Under the pieces are notes generated by a model. The model saw only the letters and a list, made by a program, of their open reading frames with translations, was not told the origin of the DNA and did not search any database. From assembly GCF_009910845.1 (NCBI RefSeq), contig NZ_SIJB01000032.1:1-64000 (forward strand): a stretch of 64,000 nucleotides of DNA. Direction: 5' to 3'. This stretch comes from Chengkuizengella marina. GTDB lineage: Bacteria > Bacillota > Bacilli > Paenibacillales > KCTC-33759. Positions 60,021 through 64,000 of the stretch are shown here, piece after piece. A program made the translations under genes and the position numbers. Position 1 is the first letter of the stretch; each line of letters starts with the position of its first letter.

Positions 60021-61271
60021 TTGAATCTCAAAGAAACAGATAACATACTTTACTCTACACAAACAGTCATTAAAGAAGCATTGACAAATTTAGGTTTTGG
60101 GGAAGATATGTTTAATTTATTAAAGGAACCTCTAAGGCTATTTAAAGTACGAATCCCAGTAATGATGGATGATGGTAAAGTACATGTGTTTACTGGTTTT
60201 AGAGCGCAGCATAATGATGCTGTTGGTCCTACAAAAGGTGGAGTTAGGTTTCATCCAGATGTAACTGAAGATGAAGTAAAAGCACTGTCCATATGGATGA
60301 CATTGAAGTGTGGTATAACAGACATTCCATACGGGGGAGGAAAAGGTGGAATTATTTGCGATCCTCGAAAAATGTCATTTAAAGAACTGGAAAGATTAAG
60401 CAGAGGTTATGTACGTGCGATTAGTCAGGTAGTTGGTCCTTCAAAAGATATCCCTGCCCCTGATGTGATGACAAATTCACAAATCATGGCATGGATGCTG
60501 GATGAATATAGTCGAATAAGAGAATTTGATTCACCTGGATTCATTACAGGCAAACCTCTTGTGTTAGGAGGCTCTCATGGTCGTGAGACCGCTACAGCAA
60601 AAGGTGTATCCATTATGATTCAAGAAGCTTTGAAGAAAAAAAATATAGCAATTCATGATGCGAAAGTTATTATTCAAGGTTTTGGAAATGCAGGGAGTTA
60701 TCTTGCCAAGTTTATGCATCAAATTGGAGCTAAGGTGGTAGGAATATCAGATGTCCTTGGAGGTTTATATGATCCAAATGGACTAGATATTGATTTTCTA
60801 ATTGATAGAAGAGATTCATTTGGTACAGTAACAAACTTATTTAAAAAAACGATTTCTAATCAAGAGTTACTTGAAATGGATTGTGACATCCTTGTACCAG
60901 CCGCAATAGAAAATCAAATAACAGTCCATAATGCAGAAAAAATAAAAGCAAGTATTTTGGTAGAAGCTGCAAATGGACCTACTACACTAGAAGCAACTCA
61001 AATATTGACGGATAGAGGAGTTCTGCTAATTCCAGATGTTCTGGCAAGTGCAGGGGGGGTAATTGTATCTTATTTTGAATGGGTACAAAATAACCAAGGT
61101 TATTATTGGAGTGAAAAAGAAGTTCATGAGAAATTAGAGGATATTATGGTAAGAGCTTTAGACAAAATATATCAGACACATTCATCAAGAGGTGTTAATA
61201 TGCGTTTAGCTGCTTATATGATGGGAGTTCGTAAGGTGGCAGAAGCCGTTAAATACAGAGGCTGGATTTAA
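60021..61271 (+). CDS. gudB: Glutamate dehydrogenase (GudB/RocG type)
   Basis: 416 residues from TTG 60021, eight bases after AAAGAAGG; an earlier GTG at 60012 overlaps that ribosome site. It is a complete Glu/Leu/Phe/Val dehydrogenase: PTKGGVRFHPDVTEDEVKAL, the catalytic lysine in GGGKGGIICDP, PAPDVMTNSQIMAWMLDEYS, the nucleotide motif GFGNAGSYLAKFM and EAANGPTTLEA. It interconverts glutamate and 2-oxoglutarate with NAD. RocG and GudB cannot be told apart by sequence alone. Its stop overlaps the prsW start. Confidence 0.92.
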   Translation: MNLKETDNILYSTQTVIKEALTNLGFGEDMFNLLKEPLRLFKVRIPVMMDDGKVHVFTGFRAQHNDAVGPTKGGVRFHPDVTEDEVKALSIWMTLKCGITDIPYGGGKGGIICDPRKMSFKELERLSRGYVRAISQVVGPSKDIPAPDVMTNSQIMAWMLDEYSRIREFDSPGFITGKPLVLGGSHGRETATAKGVSIMIQEALKKKNIAIHDAKVIIQGFGNAGSYLAKFMHQIGAKVVGISDVLGGLYDPNGLDIDFLIDRRDSFGTVTNLFKKTISNQELLEMDCDILVPAAIENQITVHNAEKIKASILVEAANGPTTLEATQILTDRGVLLIPDVLASAGGVIVSYFEWVQNNQGYYWSEKEVHEKLEDIMVRALDKIYQTHSSRGVNMRLAAYMMGVRKVAEAVKYRGWI

Positions 61272-61957
61272 TGCAAATTCTAACTATACTATGTATTGCA
61301 ATAGCACCAAGTTTAGCTCTGCTGACTTATTTCTATTTAAAGGAGAGTCACTCTTCAGAACCAATAAGTATGGTAATGAAATTATTTTTATTTGGTGTAT
61401 TACTCGTATTTCCGACAATGGTTATTCAGCGTGGTTTAGTTTTAGGCTTAGGAGAAAATGATTTTTTATTTTCATTTGTAATTTCAGGTGGAATTGAAGA
61501 ATTTTTAAAACTGTTTATTTTATATTATACAATTTACAATCATCACATTTTTGATTCCCCTTATGATGGGATAGTTTATGGGGTGTCTATCTCATTAGGG
61601 TTTGCAACTCTGGAAAATATCATTTATGCATTTTCTTATTCATCTTCATTTTTTACACTGTTGTTAAGAGGGTTGCTCCCAATTTCAGGACATGCAATAT
61701 TTGGTGTAATGATGGGTTTCTATATAAGTAAAGCCAAGTTTCTTTCACAAAAGAGATATTTAATTTTAGCGTTGGCTCTTCCAATCACTTGGCATGGACT
61801 ATTTGATTATATTATGCTTGTATTTCAAACCAATTGGATTTTGATTTTAGTTTTATTTATGGCTTTGTTATGGATTAAAGGGTTAAGAAAAGTGAAGCAG
61901 GCGAATCATTATTCAGCAGGGTTTAATGTTTCTAATGATAAAAAGTTTGAAGTATAA
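61271..61957 (+). CDS. prsW: Intramembrane protease PrsW
   Basis: 228 residues with about eight helices. The paired glutamates E76-E77 in SGGIEEFLKLF, the ATLEN motif, H141 in ISGHAIFGVMMG and H175 in TWHGLFDY match the B. subtilis protease, which makes the first cut in the anti-sigma factor RsiW. The ATG overlaps the last base of the glutamate dehydrogenase stop codon. No sigW/rsiW pair is visible in this window. Confidence 0.95.
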   Translation: MQILTILCIAIAPSLALLTYFYLKESHSSEPISMVMKLFLFGVLLVFPTMVIQRGLVLGLGENDFLFSFVISGGIEEFLKLFILYYTIYNHHIFDSPYDGIVYGVSISLGFATLENIIYAFSYSSSFFTLLLRGLLPISGHAIFGVMMGFYISKAKFLSQKRYLILALALPITWHGLFDYIMLVFQTNWILILVLFMALLWIKGLRKVKQANHYSAGFNVSNDKKFEV

Positions 61958-62008
61958 CTAATTTGGTAATGATAAAGCGTATCATCATTTGCAGGAGGAT
62001 TTTCATCT

Positions 62009-62170
62009 ATGCCAAACTACAGAGTGAAAGTTACAATCCGATGTCAATCTTGCGGTGAAAAATATATTCTCAAAGGTAGAAGAGAAAAGGGAAGAGTGGA
62101 TACAGGTTTTAAAAAATGTTTATGTAATAATGATTCTAATTTTGAAGTTCAATATGAAAATGAATTATAG
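62009..62170 (+). CDS. Small zinc-ribbon-like protein (53 aa)
   Basis: A short gene with a strong ribosome site (AGGAGG at 61993-61998) before ATG 62009. The 53-residue product starts MPNYRVKVTIRCQSCGEKYI and has CxxC (CQSC) and CxC (CLC) pairs 21 residues apart, the layout of a zinc ribbon. The lysine/arginine-rich middle (GRREKGRVDTGFKK) could contact nucleic acid. It has no recognised family. It lies between prsW and ypeB, where B. subtilis has sleB. A hairpin follows at 62179. Confidence 0.75.
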   Translation: MPNYRVKVTIRCQSCGEKYILKGRREKGRVDTGFKKCLCNNDSNFEVQYENEL

Positions 62171-62178
62171 TGTATAAA

Positions 62179-62233
62179 GCCTCTTTCATTAACAGAAACT
62201 ATGTAACAAATTGTTAATGAAAGGGGCATTTTT
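62179..62233 (+). promoter_or_regulatory. Hairpin that hides the ypeB ribosome site, terminator-like
   Basis: GCC-CTTTCATTAACA (62179-62194) pairs with TGTTAATGAAAG-GGC (62212-62227). The right arm contains the ribosome site AAAGGGG of ypeB, and ATTTTT follows directly. It may attenuate transcription into ypeB, or limit ypeB translation in read-through transcripts. Confidence 0.7.
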
Positions 62234-62234
62234 G

Positions 62235-63563
62235 ATGTATAGGCGATTAAGCGCAGTTGCGTTTCCTATCCTTATCATTGCTTTAGTAGGTACTTCTTTT
62301 TGGGGGTATCAAGAACATCAGGAAAAAAACTCAATATTAATAAAAACAGAAAATCAATATCAACGAGCTTTTCATAATTTATCATTTGAATTAGATCAAC
62401 TGCATAACGAATTAGGGAATACATTGGCTGTGAATTCATCATCTCGTAATTTCCATAGAAGATGTTTGGTAAATGTGTGGAGAATTACGAGTGAAGCTCA
62501 AAGTGATATTAATCAATTACCACTTACATTATTGCCATTTGATAAAACAGAGGAGTTATTGGCTAGTTTGGCTAGTTTCTCATATTCAGCAGCAATAAGA
62601 GATTTATCTGATAAACCATTGTCAGAAAAAGAAATGGAGAACTTGAAATCATTATACGAGCGAACAGGTGAAATATCTAATGAACTAAGGTCTATCCAGT
62701 CTAACGTATTGAGTAATAATCTTCGTTGGATGGACGTAGAGGTGGCTATAGCTTCTGAAAAGGAGCCGTTAGATAATGGTATAATAGATGGATTTAAAAC
62801 TGTTGATAAAAAAGTTACTGAATATTCTGAAATTGATTGGGGACCTTCTAACACTCAAATGTTTCATAATAGAGACTATAATCAATTAAGTGGAAATATT
62901 ATCTCTTCTGAAGAGGCTAAAGAGATTGCTGGAAAAATATTGAATGTGAAAGAAACAGAGCAAATGAAGGTGAAAGAAAATGGAAAAGGGACTGAATATC
63001 ACACTTACAATATTCAGATTAACAATTCTGATAATAAATCCAATATAGAGATGGATGTATCAGCCAAAGGTGGGCATGTAGTATGGTTTATGAACACTCG
63101 TCCTGTAAATGGGAACAAACTTAATGTTAACCAAGCAAAGGAAAAAGCGATAAAAGCTCTTGATCAGATGGATTTTAGAGGAATGAATGCAGTGAGCTTT
63201 GATCAATATGAAAATGTTGTAAGTTTCGCATTTGTAACAAAAATCGATGATGTTATTATATACCCTCAAAAAATATCGGTCAAAGTAGCGCTAGATAACG
63301 GAGAAGTAGTTGGAATTCAAACTACAGATTATATTTTTGCAAATCAACAACCTAAAATAGAAACACCTAAGCTAACAATTGAAGAAGCTAAGAAAACATT
63401 AAATCCAAACTTTAAGGTAGAAAGTACAGATAAAGCCTTAATCCTAAATGACATGAATGAAGAAACTTTATGTTACGAATTTCTAGGAGAGATTAACAGT
63501 CAGCTTTATAGAATATATATCAATGCAAGTACAGGAATGGAAGAAAAAATCGAACAAGTTTAA
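62235..63563 (+). CDS. ypeB: Spore germination protein YpeB
   Basis: 442 residues from ATG 62235. A signal-anchor (about 5-22) is followed by a coiled-coil-rich domain (ENQYQRAFHNLSFELDQLHN, FSYSAAIRDLSDKPLSEKEM) and three PepSY-like repeats toward the C terminus (SEEAKEIAGKILNVKETEQM, LNVNQAKEKAIKALDQMDFR, LTIEEAKKTLNPNFKVESTD). YpeB is required to localise and stabilise the cortex-lytic enzyme SleB in the spore. Normally sleB is immediately upstream; here it is not in the window. Confidence 0.93.
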   Translation: MYRRLSAVAFPILIIALVGTSFWGYQEHQEKNSILIKTENQYQRAFHNLSFELDQLHNELGNTLAVNSSSRNFHRRCLVNVWRITSEAQSDINQLPLTLLPFDKTEELLASLASFSYSAAIRDLSDKPLSEKEMENLKSLYERTGEISNELRSIQSNVLSNNLRWMDVEVAIASEKEPLDNGIIDGFKTVDKKVTEYSEIDWGPSNTQMFHNRDYNQLSGNIISSEEAKEIAGKILNVKETEQMKVKENGKGTEYHTYNIQINNSDNKSNIEMDVSAKGGHVVWFMNTRPVNGNKLNVNQAKEKAIKALDQMDFRGMNAVSFDQYENVVSFAFVTKIDDVIIYPQKISVKVALDNGEVVGIQTTDYIFANQQPKIETPKLTIEEAKKTLNPNFKVESTDKALILNDMNEETLCYEFLGEINSQLYRIYINASTGMEEKIEQV

Positions 63564-63633
63564 CACACCCCAAAAAGTGAAGAAATGAGTTTGTAGCAAA
63601 ATCCGAATATTTTTCGGGAATATATAATTAAAA

Positions 63634-63703
63634 ATAGTCCCACTAAATCCGGTATTGAAATCATTGATTTTCGACCGAATTTAGATGGGATTTTATTTTT
63701 TTC
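63634..63703 (+). terminator. Terminator after ypeB
   Basis: Long imperfect stem: TCCCACTAAATCCGGT with ACCGAATTTAGATGGGA, around a 20-base loop, ending in TTTTATTTTTTT. The rest of the gap to 63767 has a TATAAT-like box (63725) that may drive ypfA. Confidence 0.7.
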
Positions 63704-63767
63704 TACAAAATCTGAGTTCTTTTGATATAATTTGATATATCCATTGAGTTTTTTTGAGGTGAGATAC

Positions 63768-64000
63768 TTGAAATTAAAAATTGGCCAAATCCTTTTTTTA
63801 GAAATTGAGCCTATTACTGAAAAGGATAAAAAGGATGTATCTTTTTATAAAACTAGAATTTCTGATATTGAGAATAATTATATTTCTATAGAAACGCCAA
63901 CAAATGAAGATGGGGAATATAAATACTTATATGATGGAGATGAAATTTTTGTACGTTTCAGTTCGGAGGATAATATAAAATATGCTTTCTCGTCTTTTGT
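63768..64000 (+). CDS. ypfA: PilZ-type flagellar brake protein, cut by the window end
   Basis: 77 complete residues of an open frame that runs off the window. TTG 63768 follows GAGGTGAG by four to five bases. The sequence begins LKLKIGQILFLEIEPITEKD and shows the N-terminal flagellar-brake (YcgR_2) beta-barrel pattern, including YKTRISDIENNYISIETPTN and GDEIFVRFSS. In B. subtilis YpfA (MotI) binds cyclic di-GMP through a C-terminal PilZ domain, which is beyond the window, and stops MotA. Position after ypeB is conserved. Confidence 0.85.
   Translation, partial: MKLKIGQILFLEIEPITEKDKKDVSFYKTRISDIENNYISIETPTNEDGEYKYLYDGDEIFVRFSSEDNIKYAFSSF

Noticed and set aside
1-64000. tRNA, rRNA, CRISPR array, prophage or plasmid origin
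   Set aside because: No cloverleaf with a T-arm, no ribosomal core sequence, no regular spacer array and no phage structural or replication-initiator genes were seen.

Overview
The window is a strongly AT-rich stretch of chromosome from an endospore-forming member of the Bacillales. Sporulation and germination genes are frequent (dacF-spoIIAA-spoIIAB-sigF, spoVAA-spoVAB-spoVAF, ytfJ, dacB-spmA-spmB, prsW, ypeB). The order deoB-punA-pdp-dacF-spoIIA-spoVA-lysA-ppiB-rib-scpAB-ytfJ-dacB-spmAB-rluB-resABCDE-serA-gudB-prsW-ypeB-ypfA follows the conserved Bacillus/Paenibacillus backbone. ResB with an N-terminal zinc ribbon and a small amidase-like gene between spmB and rluB suggest the Paenibacillaceae; this placement is inference. 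No rRNA, tRNA or CRISPR array was seen.

Layout. 1-3036: a DM13 protein, a membrane molybdopterin oxidoreductase and a DUF418 membrane protein. 3081-8635: nucleoside salvage (deoB, punA, pdp) with a membrane-anchored propeller-like protein inside. 8716-16957: an accessory block with small secreted or anchored proteins, an ABC exporter with its TetR regulator and palindromic operators, a giant polytopic membrane protein and a PPOX-family flavoprotein. 17210-24823: the forespore sigma-F operon, a shortened spoVA operon, lysA and ppiB. 24968-30648: an Ada-type methyl-sensing regulator, an MFS transporter, an immune-inhibitor-A metalloprotease and an ArsR-SRPBCC regulator. 31179-36697: FMN riboswitch and ribE-ribBA-ribH (no ribD), then scpA-scpB, a DUF2953 protein and ytfJ. 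36818-39328: a large anchored protein on the minus strand. 39449-50531: dacB-spmA-spmB, amidase, rluB, the cytochrome c maturation and redox-sensing operon resABCDE, and a gamma-glutamyltransferase.

50560-53860 is a small accessory island: degenerate 20-bp tandem repeats, an IS110-family element, and a GNAT acetyltransferase behind a leader-peptide attenuator. 53869-64000 returns to backbone: CPBP protease, rhodanese, a serine T-box with serA, a Q/A-rich protein, a polysaccharide deacetylase, mecA, a glutamate dehydrogenase, prsW, a 53-residue zinc-ribbon gene, ypeB and the start of ypfA.

The most informative object is the IS110 element at about 50746-52216. Its 5' noncoding region folds as a bridge RNA with two related loops. 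The two putative target guides in the first loop match the DNA flanking the element: ten bases in the same sense on the left and nine bases in reverse complement on the right. The element's boundaries and target can therefore be read from this one sequence. The second is the GNAT leader: promoter, 23-codon peptide, competing antiterminator and a 14-bp terminator, the architecture of ribosome-stalling antibiotic-resistance attenuators. Gene losses from otherwise conserved loci (ribD, sleB, spoVAC-AE) and a homopolymer problem at the DUF418 start also merit attention.
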